From Actinomycetota bacterium (GTDB lineage: Bacteria > Actinomycetota > Humimicrobiia > Humimicrobiales > Humimicrobiaceae): a stretch of DNA of 11,862 nt. The position numbers and the translations under genes were made by a program. The stretch spans positions 1 through 11,862 of the forward strand of contig JAQVJB010000023.1 of the NCBI GenBank assembly GCA_028695395.1. Direction: 5' to 3'. Of this stretch, positions 1 through 6,790 are shown piece after piece (the first letter of the stretch is position 1; every line of letters begins with the position of its first letter). Below the pieces are notes generated by a model. It did not search any database. It was given only the letters and a program-made list of their open reading frames with translations, and had not been told where the DNA came from.

Positions 1-846
1 AGGATAGTGGATGAAAAGAAAAAACCACTTGCAGCAGTAATGGTTACCAATCCCAATCCTTTAGGTATTTTTGAAAAAAATATACTTAAAATTTCAGAAA
101 AAATGCATAAGAACGGCAGTTTTCTTTATTATGACGGAGCTAATCTAAATGCTATTATAGGGCTGGCAAGACCTGGTGACATGGGATTTGATATAGTTCA
201 TTTGAACTTGCATAAAACTTTTTCTACACCTCACGGAGGCGGAGGACCTGGCGCAGGGCCGATACTTGTAAAAGATAAATTAAAGACATTTTTACCTGCC
301 CCGGTTGTTGCAAAAGATAAGGAAAAATATTATCTGAATTATGATTTAAAAAATTCAATTGGGAAAATAAAAGCTTTTTATGGTAATTTTTTGGTTTGCC
401 TCAAAGCTTATTGTTATTTACTGTCAGTCGGCAGCAACCTCAGGGATATAAGCATAAATGCTGTGCTAAATGCAAACTATTTAAAGAAAAAACTGGAAAG
501 ATTATTTGAAGTTCCATATGACAAAAATTGCATGCATGAATTTGTTTTATCTGCAAAAAAATACAGGGATAAAGGTGGTTCAGCACTGCATATCGCAAAA
601 AGAATAATCGATTATGGCATTCATCCGCCAACCATATATTTTCCGATTATAGTAGAAGAAGCAATGATGATTGAACCTACAGAAACTGAAGATATTCAGC
701 AATTAGATAAATTGGTAAACATATTTAACATGATAATAGAAGAACTTGAAAGCAATCCGGAAGCAGTAATAAATGCTCCGGTAAATACAGAGATTGGTAA
801 ACTTGATGAAATAAAAGCATTGAAAGAACCGATATTAAAATATTGA
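1..846 (+). CDS. gcvPB: Glycine dehydrogenase (decarboxylating) subunit 2, P-protein beta subunit, 5'-truncated by window edge
   Basis: This is the C-terminal part of the PLP-dependent subunit of glycine decarboxylase, which decarboxylates glycine and passes the aminomethyl group to the lipoyl arm of the H protein. The reading frame is open from base 1, so the GTG at position 7 is internal and not the start; roughly 200 N-terminal residues of a usual 480-500 lie upstream. The PLP-lysine motif HKTFSTPHGGGGPG is clear, with the Schiff-base Lys codon at 214-216. Before it lies the YYDGAN segment, whose Asp is expected to contact the PLP ring. The TNPNPLG and PTETE segments also fit the family. 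A separate PB subunit implies a gcvPA gene upstream. No terminator follows, and transketolase begins 115 bp downstream, so co-transcription is plausible. Confidence 0.96.
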   Translation, partial: RIVDEKKKPLAAVMVTNPNPLGIFEKNILKISEKMHKNGSFLYYDGANLNAIIGLARPGDMGFDIVHLNLHKTFSTPHGGGGPGAGPILVKDKLKTFLPAPVVAKDKEKYYLNYDLKNSIGKIKAFYGNFLVCLKAYCYLLSVGSNLRDISINAVLNANYLKKKLERLFEVPYDKNCMHEFVLSAKKYRDKGGSALHIAKRIIDYGIHPPTIYFPIIVEEAMMIEPTETEDIQQLDKLVNIFNMIIEELESNPEAVINAPVNTEIGKLDEIKALKEPILKY

Positions 847-961
847 AAGGATAAATCATCATTTAAATTATTTCGATAAATTAATAATCAATTAGAGACT
901 TTAATAATATAAAAACATTATAAAACTAATTAAATCTATTTAAGATTTAAGCAGGTGAAGA

Positions 962-2986
962 ATGAGTATTAAATGCAGTGAAAAAGAAATTTTCAATATA
1001 AGTGATTTTAAGATAAACGAGCTAAATAAAAAAGCAAGGGAAATTAGAGCTTACACGATAACCGCAATATCGGCAGCAAATTCTGGCCATACCGGCGGTT
1101 CAATGTCAATAATAGATATATTAACAGCTTTATATTTTCATGAGCTTAAATATAATCCAAAAAATCCCGACTGGGAAGACAGAGACCGCCTGTTTTTATC
1201 TGCAGGCCATAAAGCTCCGGCATTATATTCTACTCTTGGGTTAGCAGGGTTTTTTGATATAAATGAGGTTGTAAAATTAAGAAGATTCGGCTCGGGGTTT
1301 GAAGGACATCCAAACAGGTTTAAGGTTCCGGGAATTGAAGCCTCCACCGGATCTTTGGGTCAGGGTCTTGGGATTGCAATCGGTTCAGCGCTAAATGCTA
1401 AATATGAAAATAAAAAATATAGAGTATTTTGCATAATGGGCGATGGAGAACTGGATGAAGGCAGTGTCTGGGAAGCGGCAATGTCAGCCGCCCACTATAA
1501 ACTCGATAACCTTATAGCAATAATAGACAGAAACAATCTGCAAATAGACGGATTGACTTGTGAAGTTATGGAAATAGAACCATTAAGGGAAAAATGGGAA
1601 GCATTCGGTTGGAAAGTATTCTTTTGTGACGGGCACGACATCCATGATATTGTAACGAAACTGCATTATGCCTACGAAGTTAAAGATAAACCAATAGTTA
1701 TTATCGCAGATACTATCAAAGGAAAAGGGATTAGCTTTGCCGAGAATAATTATAGGTATCATGGCATCGCCCCCAAAGATGGCCTTGAAGGAAAAGAATC
1801 TTTGAAGGAGGCTTTGGCAAATATAAATTGTGATAGTTTTTCCATAGAAAAGGCAAAAGAACTTCTTGGAAATGTATGCCAATATCAAAATAAGGTAAAT
1901 GATTTGGTTGAAAAAAATATTCCGAAATTCTCTACAGACTATTTCTGGAATAAAAGCGATAAAATGAAAGTAGAAATGTTTCCCAACAGATCTGGATTTG
2001 GCAAAGGGCTTGATTTTATCGGAGAAGACAAAAGAGTCGTGGTATTGGGAGCTGATATTACTGAATCCATTAAAATGAATTCATTTTATCAGGAGCATAA
2101 AGAGAGAAAAAGCAGGTTTTTTTCATTTGGAATAGCTGAACAGAATATCACAACTGTGGCAGCAGGCTTGGCAAAAGAAGGCAAGATTCCTTTTATTGGG
2201 TCATACGGAGTATTTATTGCTGGAAGAAACTGGGACCAGATTCGGACAACCATTTGCTATAACAATTATAATGTAAAAATCATTGATGCCCATGGAGGAA
2301 TATCAGTAGGGCCAGATGGCGGGACGCATCAGGCACTAGAAGATATTTCGAATTTGTATTACTTGCCGAATATGAAAATTCTGGTGCCGGCTGACAGTAT
2401 TGAAGCTGAGAAATCTACAATCATAATGAAAAATATAAATGGTCCTGTTGCCATGAGACTGGCAAGAGAAGCAACACCGCTTGTTACCAGTTATGAAACT
2501 CCTTTTGAGTTCGGAAAAGCTAATATTATCAGGTATAGAGGAATTCAGGATAATTTTATAGACGCTTTTGATTATAAGCTATCTTGTGATTATTTTTCTG
2601 AAAATGAAGATCTGGCAATAATCGCCTCTGGACCGGTTTTAACAGAGGCTATGAGAGCAGCATATATTTTAAAGGAAGAATACAATATTGAAACCAGAAT
2701 AATAAATAATCATACCATTAAACCAATTGATGAAGATGCAATTATAAAGGCAGTTAATGAGATTGGAAAAATTATAACCATCGAAGAGCATCAGGTAGGC
2801 GGTATCGGCAACATAATTGCTGGGCTGGTCGCAAAAAATCAAATAGTTAAAGAGCCTTATAAATTTCAAATGATTGGGGTAAAAGACAGATTCGGTGAAT
2901 CGGGACAACCGTGGGAGCTTATGAATATTTTTGGACTTACAGCTGAGTTTATAGCCAAAAGCAGTAAAGATTTTTTAAATCTATAA
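962..2986 (+). CDS. tkt: Transketolase, full-length (N- and C-terminal halves fused)
   Basis: This thiamine-diphosphate enzyme of the non-oxidative pentose phosphate pathway moves two-carbon ketol units between sugar phosphates in the cytoplasm. The 674 residues contain an N-terminal TPP-binding domain (about 20-320), a pyrimidine-binding domain (about 335-505) and a C-terminal domain (about 545-674). Visible motifs are SGHTGG (41-46), the TPP/Mg motif GDG (160-162) ending in NN (191-192), the catalytic Glu in GIAEQN (E393), and GPDGGTHQALED (450-461). The last motif resembles split-type (archaeal or Thermotoga-like) C-terminal subunits, suggesting a fused split-type enzyme. About 20-25 extra residues (525-548) precede the C-terminal domain. 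ATG 962 is supported by AGGTGA at 953-958. An 8-bp AT-rich dyad (930-937/943-950) directly precedes that ribosome site. DXS or a 2-oxoacid dehydrogenase E1 is less likely given length and motifs. Confidence 0.95.
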   Translation: MSIKCSEKEIFNISDFKINELNKKAREIRAYTITAISAANSGHTGGSMSIIDILTALYFHELKYNPKNPDWEDRDRLFLSAGHKAPALYSTLGLAGFFDINEVVKLRRFGSGFEGHPNRFKVPGIEASTGSLGQGLGIAIGSALNAKYENKKYRVFCIMGDGELDEGSVWEAAMSAAHYKLDNLIAIIDRNNLQIDGLTCEVMEIEPLREKWEAFGWKVFFCDGHDIHDIVTKLHYAYEVKDKPIVIIADTIKGKGISFAENNYRYHGIAPKDGLEGKESLKEALANINCDSFSIEKAKELLGNVCQYQNKVNDLVEKNIPKFSTDYFWNKSDKMKVEMFPNRSGFGKGLDFIGEDKRVVVLGADITESIKMNSFYQEHKERKSRFFSFGIAEQNITTVAAGLAKEGKIPFIGSYGVFIAGRNWDQIRTTICYNNYNVKIIDAHGGISVGPDGGTHQALEDISNLYYLPNMKILVPADSIEAEKSTIIMKNINGPVAMRLAREATPLVTSYETPFEFGKANIIRYRGIQDNFIDAFDYKLSCDYFSENEDLAIIASGPVLTEAMRAAYILKEEYNIETRIINNHTIKPIDEDAIIKAVNEIGKIITIEEHQVGGIGNIIAGLVAKNQIVKEPYKFQMIGVKDRFGESGQPWELMNIFGLTAEFIAKSSKDFLNL

Positions 2987-3204
2987 AGCAATAATTCCCA
3001 TTTGCCATAAGTTAATTATGGGTAAAAAAAATTTGTAGATTTCATATTGATTAAGAATCTGCCATGAGCTGCTTTAATATATCAGATATAATTAAAAATC
3101 CTGATATCCGGTTTATGATTTTAATTAATGCAGTTAGTTATAAACAAAAGTCCACAAAAATGCGTCTATGTTAATACAGGGAATTTTATCTGGAGGCAAT
3201 TAAA
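2987..3204 (+). other. Intergenic gap tkt-lipB with two small dyads
   Basis: No gene is visible in this AT-rich gap. It holds a 6-bp hairpin CCATAA/TTATGG (3005-3010/3016-3021) that has no following T tract on the + strand, and a 7-bp inverted repeat ATATCAG/CTGATAT (3079-3085/3101-3107). I found no convincing promoter or terminator. The strong Shine-Dalgarno GGAGG at 3192-3196 belongs to lipB. Confidence 0.4.
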
Positions 3205-3207
3205 ATA
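3192..3207 (+). promoter_or_regulatory. Ribosome binding site deciding the non-canonical lipB start
   Basis: GGAGG (3192-3196) is followed 8 nt later by ATA (3205-3207) in the lipB frame. ATT at 3199 is only 2 nt from the site and CTG at 3190 overlaps it, so ATA has the best spacing. AUA is a rare start codon in bacteria; AUU, as in infC, is the better-known AUN case. Confidence 0.55.
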
Positions 3208-3858
3208 AAAAACAGAATACTTGACATCATCGATCTGCAAATAATAGATTACAAGAAGGCTTTTGAAATCCAGCTGGAAAAATTCGCTAAAAGGCAGAAA
3301 AATGAAATAGATGATACATTATTAATTCTTGAACACCCCTCTGTTATAACTTTGGGAACCAGTGCAGACCGCGCAAATATTATTGCTTCTCCAAAAAAAT
3401 TGTCTTCAAAAAACATTGAGGTAATCAACACTAACAGGGGAGGGGATGTAACTTTCCATAATCCCGGTCAGATAATAGGATATTTGATAATTGATTTAAG
3501 AAATCATGAACAGGATGTAAAACTTCTTGTATGGAAAATAGAAAATTTCATAATAAGAATGCTTTTAAAAGAATACGGCATAAAATCATCAAGAATAGAA
3601 GGGCTGCGAGGCGTATGGGTGGATAATTCTAAAATAGCAGCTCTCGGGATTTCGATAAGAAGATGGATAACTATGCACGGATTTGCGCTAAATGCTGACA
3701 ATGATCTTGAAGGATTTAATTATATAATCCCATGCGGTATTAAGGATAAGAAGGTTACGTCTATTAAAAGTATTACAAAAAAACCAATAGATAAAATCAA
3801 GCTTAAGAAGAATATAGCATTTTATTTTACAGAGGAATTCGGTTATTTTAAGAAATAA
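3205..3858 (+). CDS. lipB: Octanoyl-[acyl-carrier-protein]:protein octanoyltransferase, probable AUA start
   Basis: LipB moves octanoate from ACP to a lipoyl-domain lysine (for example the GcvH protein), the first step of lipoate assembly. The frame is open from 3175, after TAA 3172-3174, and encodes the expected family N-terminus: LQIIDYKKAFEIQ, then LLILEHPSVITLGT. Between 3175 and 3351 there is no in-frame ATG, GTG or TTG. The first canonical start, TTG 3352, lies inside the conserved ITLGT motif and would remove about 49 residues. GGAGG at 3192-3196 is 8 nt before ATA 3205, so I place the start there, giving 217 residues, normal for LipB. Numbered this way, the RGGDVTFHNPGQ motif starts at R78, the catalytic pair is K143 (SKIAALG) and C177 (IPCG), and HG is at 158-159. 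All active-site residues are present, so this is a working enzyme rather than a pseudogene. ATT 3199 or a base error are alternatives for the start. Confidence 0.9.
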   Translation: MKNRILDIIDLQIIDYKKAFEIQLEKFAKRQKNEIDDTLLILEHPSVITLGTSADRANIIASPKKLSSKNIEVINTNRGGDVTFHNPGQIIGYLIIDLRNHEQDVKLLVWKIENFIIRMLLKEYGIKSSRIEGLRGVWVDNSKIAALGISIRRWITMHGFALNADNDLEGFNYIIPCGIKDKKVTSIKSITKKPIDKIKLKKNIAFYFTEEFGYFKK

Positions 3859-3942
3859 GATTTATACAAATTTTTAAAATAATTCATAAATATTATGGCA
3901 AGAAAAGTGTTTATATAATAGATTTATAAATTAATATGTATT

Positions 3943-4021
3943 AGCCTGTTGTTAATCAATTGAATTAACTGGGCGAAGACTTTGGATTAGTAAACTAAGG
4001 TAAATTTTTGAAGAACAGGCT
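3943..4021 (+). other. Possible structured RNA element (three-way junction) in the lipA leader
   Basis: An 8-bp perfect closing stem AGCCTGTT/AACAGGCT (3943-3950/4014-4021) encloses a hairpin GTTAAT/ATTAAC (3951-3956/3964-3969, 7-nt loop) and a short hairpin TTAG/CTAA (3987-3990/3995-3998). It lies in the 256-bp lipB-lipA gap, about 93 nt before the lipA start. It is richer in GC than the surrounding gap. It does not match any riboswitch core I can recognise, and it has no T-loop consensus, so it is not a tRNA. Function is unknown; chance folding of AT-rich sequence cannot be excluded. Confidence 0.3.
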
Positions 4022-4114
4022 TTAATTATAATAAGAATTATTTATAATATTTAACCCTATTAATATTCAATTAAAGATTTAGGAAATATTTTAGAGAGAT
4101 TAAAGAGAAGGAAA

Positions 4115-4966
4115 GTGTCAGGAAAAAATAGCGATTGGCTAAAAATCAGGTACAGCAATAATAATAACACAATTAAAACTGCTGAGATACTTAGGGAGCT
4201 TAATCTTAATACTGTGTGTGAAGAAGCTCTGTGTCCGAACAGGTGGGAATGCTTTTCAAAAAAGACAGCAACCTTTATGATACTGGGTAGAATCTGCACC
4301 AGAAACTGTAGATTTTGCAATGTTGAGGGAGGAATTCCGGAAAGTCTGGACTCTGCAGAAGCCGTTAAAGTCGCTGAAGCTGTTAAAAGACTGGGCTTAA
4401 AGCATGTAGTCATAACTTCAGTTACCAGAGACGACCTTGAGGATGGCGGTTCCTCAGCTTTTGCGGAAGCAATATTGCAGATAAAAAAATTGAGAAGTAA
4501 AGATACTGTTACGGTTGAAGTGCTTATTCCTGATTTCAAAGGCTTAGTTTCAGCTTTAAAAACAGTAATAAAACAAAAACCTGACATACTGAATCATAAT
4601 CTTGAGACAGTAAAAGAACTTTATCAAAAAGTAAGGCCGCAGGCTGATTATCACCGCTCTCTTGAGCTTTTATCAAATGCAAAAAAAATCGATCCGGCCA
4701 TAATAACAAAATCAGGGATAATGGTCGGCTTGGGAGAAAAAAAGAATGAAGTTATAAATCTTTTTAAAGATTTAAGAAAAACCGGTTGCGATTTTATTAC
4801 AATAGGCCAGTATCTTTCACCTTCAAAAAAGCACCTTAAGGTCACTGAGTTTGTAAATCCTGAAAAGTTTAAGGAATATGAAGAGATTTGCAAGAAAATG
4901 GGATTTAAGTTTGTGCAGTCAGCGCCGCTTGTAAGAAGCTCTTATCATGCTGCTGATTTTATTTGA
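4115..4966 (+). CDS. lipA: Lipoyl synthase (radical SAM)
   Basis: LipA inserts two sulfurs into the protein-bound octanoyl chain made by LipB, giving the lipoyl cofactor used by GcvH and 2-oxoacid dehydrogenases. All family signatures are visible in 283 residues. The auxiliary 4Fe-4S cluster motif has C35, C40 and C46 (CEEALCPNRWEC). The radical-SAM CX3CX2C motif has C61, C65 and C68 (CTRNCRFC). The C-terminal RSSYHA at 274-279 supplies the serine ligand to the auxiliary cluster. TSVTRDDLEDGG, the HNLETV segment and VRPQADY are further typical lipoyl synthase blocks. The GTG start at 4115 follows AGAAGG (4106-4111) at short spacing; no better start is evident. The gene lies downstream of lipB on the same strand after 256 bp, so it may share a transcript with lipB or have its own leader. 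No strong intrinsic terminator follows. Confidence 0.97.
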   Translation: MSGKNSDWLKIRYSNNNNTIKTAEILRELNLNTVCEEALCPNRWECFSKKTATFMILGRICTRNCRFCNVEGGIPESLDSAEAVKVAEAVKRLGLKHVVITSVTRDDLEDGGSSAFAEAILQIKKLRSKDTVTVEVLIPDFKGLVSALKTVIKQKPDILNHNLETVKELYQKVRPQADYHRSLELLSNAKKIDPAIITKSGIMVGLGEKKNEVINLFKDLRKTGCDFITIGQYLSPSKKHLKVTEFVNPEKFKEYEEICKKMGFKFVQSAPLVRSSYHAADFI

Positions 4967-5158
4967 TACCATCATCTTATCTTAAAGCCTGTATATTTAT
5001 TATTATTATTATTTTAAATAATATCTTATTAAAGCCTCATTCCTGCAGAAAAGCTATCAGGCTATTTAAATAAGAAAATTTCTGATTTTAAAAAATAAGA
5101 TTTTATTAGCTTTTTCTTAAGATTTGATATATAAATTAAACATAAAAATTAAAATATT

Positions 5159-5187
5159 TTGACAACTTTCAGTTAGATAAGTAAAAT
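5159..5187 (+). promoter_or_regulatory. Candidate sigma-70-type promoter P1 for the sugar transporter
   Basis: A consensus -35 TTGACA (5159-5164), a 17-bp spacer and -10 TAAAAT (5182-5187, five of six matches) form a strong promoter candidate. Transcription would start near 5193-5196, inside the left arm of the inverted repeat at 5191-5199. Confidence 0.6.
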
Positions 5188-5190
5188 ACA

Positions 5191-5253
5191 TAACATCATA
5201 ATCTTTTTTTAATAAACATAAATCTTATATTGACACCTAGAAAAATGATGTTA
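5191..5253. repeat. 9-bp perfect inverted repeat around the second promoter
   Basis: TAACATCAT (5191-5199) and ATGATGTTA (5245-5253) are exact reverse complements, separated by 45 bp and about 54 bp centre to centre. The left arm covers the expected start point of P1; the right arm lies in the spacer of P2 and touches its -10. This placement suits paired repressor half-sites, a DNA loop, or an RNA stem in the P1 transcript. The regulator is unknown; the nearby ROK protein is a candidate. Confidence 0.4.
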
Positions 5254-5258
5254 ATATT
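5230..5258 (+). promoter_or_regulatory. Candidate promoter P2 for the sugar transporter
   Basis: A consensus TTGACA (5230-5235), 17-bp spacer and AATATT (5253-5258, four of six matches) lie 71 bp downstream of P1. The -10 is weaker than that of P1, which would fit a regulated promoter. An inverted copy of the -35 hexamer, TGTCAA (5259-5264), follows directly. Confidence 0.45.
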
Positions 5259-5296
5259 TGTCAAAAATATAAAGAAAGAAAAAGGATTAAAGAATT

Positions 5297-6790
5297 ATGC
5301 CAGACGAAGTAATTCTTAGTTTAAAAAACATATCCAAAACTTTCCCAGGAGTGCAAGCACTTCAAAATATTTCTTTTGATTTAAGGAAAGGGGAAATTCA
5401 TTGTATCTGTGGTGAAAACGGAGCAGGTAAATCAACCCTGATAAAAATAATATCAGGAGCTTATCAGCCTGATCCTGGAGGATATATAGAATTTGAAGGA
5501 AGTCCTGTTTCATTTACCCACCCCTCTGTTGCAATGAAACTTGGGATACAGACAATTTATCAGGAACATACTATTTTTCCACATTTAAGCATAACCGAGA
5601 ATATTTTTGTGGGAATGGAAATCACAAAAAACGGTATGATGCGCAAGGTGGAAATGAGGAAGAAAACAGAAGAAGTGCTTAAGTATCTCCATAGCGATTT
5701 AAAACCCGAGCAGCTTGTTGATGAATTGTCATCAGGAGAACAGAAAATTGTAGAAATAGCAAAAGCCTTGGTCCTTGACCGTAAAGTAATTATAATGGAT
5801 GAGCCGACTTCTTCATTTTCTGCAAATGAAATAGATAACTTATTGGAGATAACCAAAAAGATAAAGGAAAGAGGAATAGGAATTATATATATTTCACACC
5901 ATCTCGAAGAAGTATTTAGAATAGCTGACAGAATAACTGTATTAAGGGATGGATTACATGTAATAACCTGTGATGCTAGCGAAGTAGATGAAGCTCAGCT
6001 TATACGCCATATGGTAGGTCGAGACGCTTCGGCGTTTTACCACAGAGACTTCTATCCTGTTGGTGAGACAGTTTTTAAAGTCGAGAATCTTTCCGGTAAC
6101 GGAGTCCATGATATTTCATTTGAATTGAGACGTGGAGAAATATTAGGTATTGCCGGAATGGTAGGCTCTGGACGTTCTGAACTGATGACACTTCTTTTCG
6201 GAGGAGCTGAAAAAACAGGTGGCAAGGTATATGTATTGGGCAAAGAAGTTAATATTAAAAGCCCCATGAATGCTATTAAAAATAAGATGTGTTACATAAC
6301 CGAAGACAGACAGTTTACTGGATTATTTTTGATTCATACAATTGCCCGAAACACTATTATTGCGAATATGGCCAAAACGAAAAAGTTTTTGGTAAATCCT
6401 AAAAAAGAAATTGATACTGGGAATCAATATATTGAAAAGCTAGGGACAAAAGCAAATGATTCTCGTATGCTTGCCATGAATCTGTCTGGTGGGAATCAGC
6501 AGAAAGTAGTCCTTGCTAAATGGTTTAACACAAATGGTGAGATTTATATTTTTGATGAGCCCACACGTGGTATAGATGTTGGAGCAAAACAGGAAATCTA
6601 TCAGATTATGATGAATCTTCTCAAAGAAGGCAAAGCTATAATAATGGTATCTTCCGATATGCCTGAAATGGTATCCATGAGCGATAGGGTTTTGGTAATG
6701 AAATCCGGAAGGATTGCCGGTGAGCTAAAGAGAGAAGAAGTTAGTGAGGAAAATATTCTTGAGTTATCAATAGGAGGTAAAAAAATATGA
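5297..6790 (+). CDS. Sugar ABC transporter ATP-binding protein, duplicated (RbsA/MglA/XylG type)
   Basis: This cytoplasmic ATPase powers uptake by a carbohydrate importer of the CUT2 family. The 497 residues hold two ABC domains, as is usual for the family. Domain 1 has Walker A GENGAGKST (39-47), Q-loop Q89, signature LSSGEQ (144-149), Walker B IIMDEP (165-170) and H-loop His (ISHH, H201). Domain 2 has the degenerate Walker A GMVGSGRS (287-294, Arg in place of Lys), signature LSGGNQQK (396-403) and Walker B YIFDEP (417-422). Its H-loop position is Ser (VSSDM), so as in RbsA the second site is probably regulatory or weakly active. ATG 5297 follows AAAGGA at 5281-5286. The stop overlaps the permease start by 4 bp (ATGA), indicating translational coupling. 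The sugar cannot be read from the ATPase. Confidence 0.96.
   Translation: MPDEVILSLKNISKTFPGVQALQNISFDLRKGEIHCICGENGAGKSTLIKIISGAYQPDPGGYIEFEGSPVSFTHPSVAMKLGIQTIYQEHTIFPHLSITENIFVGMEITKNGMMRKVEMRKKTEEVLKYLHSDLKPEQLVDELSSGEQKIVEIAKALVLDRKVIIMDEPTSSFSANEIDNLLEITKKIKERGIGIIYISHHLEEVFRIADRITVLRDGLHVITCDASEVDEAQLIRHMVGRDASAFYHRDFYPVGETVFKVENLSGNGVHDISFELRRGEILGIAGMVGSGRSELMTLLFGGAEKTGGKVYVLGKEVNIKSPMNAIKNKMCYITEDRQFTGLFLIHTIARNTIIANMAKTKKFLVNPKKEIDTGNQYIEKLGTKANDSRMLAMNLSGGNQQKVVLAKWFNTNGEIYIFDEPTRGIDVGAKQEIYQIMMNLLKEGKAIIMVSSDMPEMVSMSDRVLVMKSGRIAGELKREEVSEENILELSIGGKKI

Larger units (their letters stand above)
4967..5296 (+). promoter_or_regulatory. 330-bp regulatory gap between lipA and the sugar transporter genes
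   Basis: No gene is seen. In order the gap contains a (TTA)n microsatellite-like run (about 4997-5014), a weak inverted repeat AGCCT/AGGCT (5033-5037/5059-5063), and an 8-bp inverted repeat TAAGAAAA/TTTTCTTA (5071-5078/5112-5119). The first dyad lacks a T tract; the second is low-complexity. Either might end the lipA transcript, but neither is a convincing terminator. Two candidate promoters and a long-spaced 9-bp inverted repeat follow and are listed separately. The ribosome site AAAGGA at 5281-5286 serves the ATPase gene. Confidence 0.6.

Noticed and set aside
3005..3021. CCATAA/TTATGG hairpin as a transketolase terminator
   Set aside because: Only 6 bp, and the run that follows is A-rich rather than T-rich on the + strand.
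3352..3354. TTG as the lipB start
   Set aside because: It would delete about 49 conserved residues and has no Shine-Dalgarno, whereas GGAGG lies at 3192-3196.
3943..4021. Degenerate tRNA reading of the lipB-lipA structure
   Set aside because: The closing stem suits an acceptor stem length, but no anticodon arm, T-loop consensus or CCA-type end is found.
4060..4587. 175-codon open frame on the - strand over lipA
   Set aside because: Antisense shadow of the well-conserved lipA; composition follows the complementary codons and no ribosome site or family resemblance is seen.
4997..5014. (TTA)n run after lipA
   Set aside because: Short simple-sequence run in an AT-rich gap; no evidence of function.
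5071..5119. TAAGAAAA/TTTTCTTA inverted repeat as lipA terminator
   Set aside because: Low-complexity arms, 33-nt loop and no clean T tract; chance is likely at this base composition.
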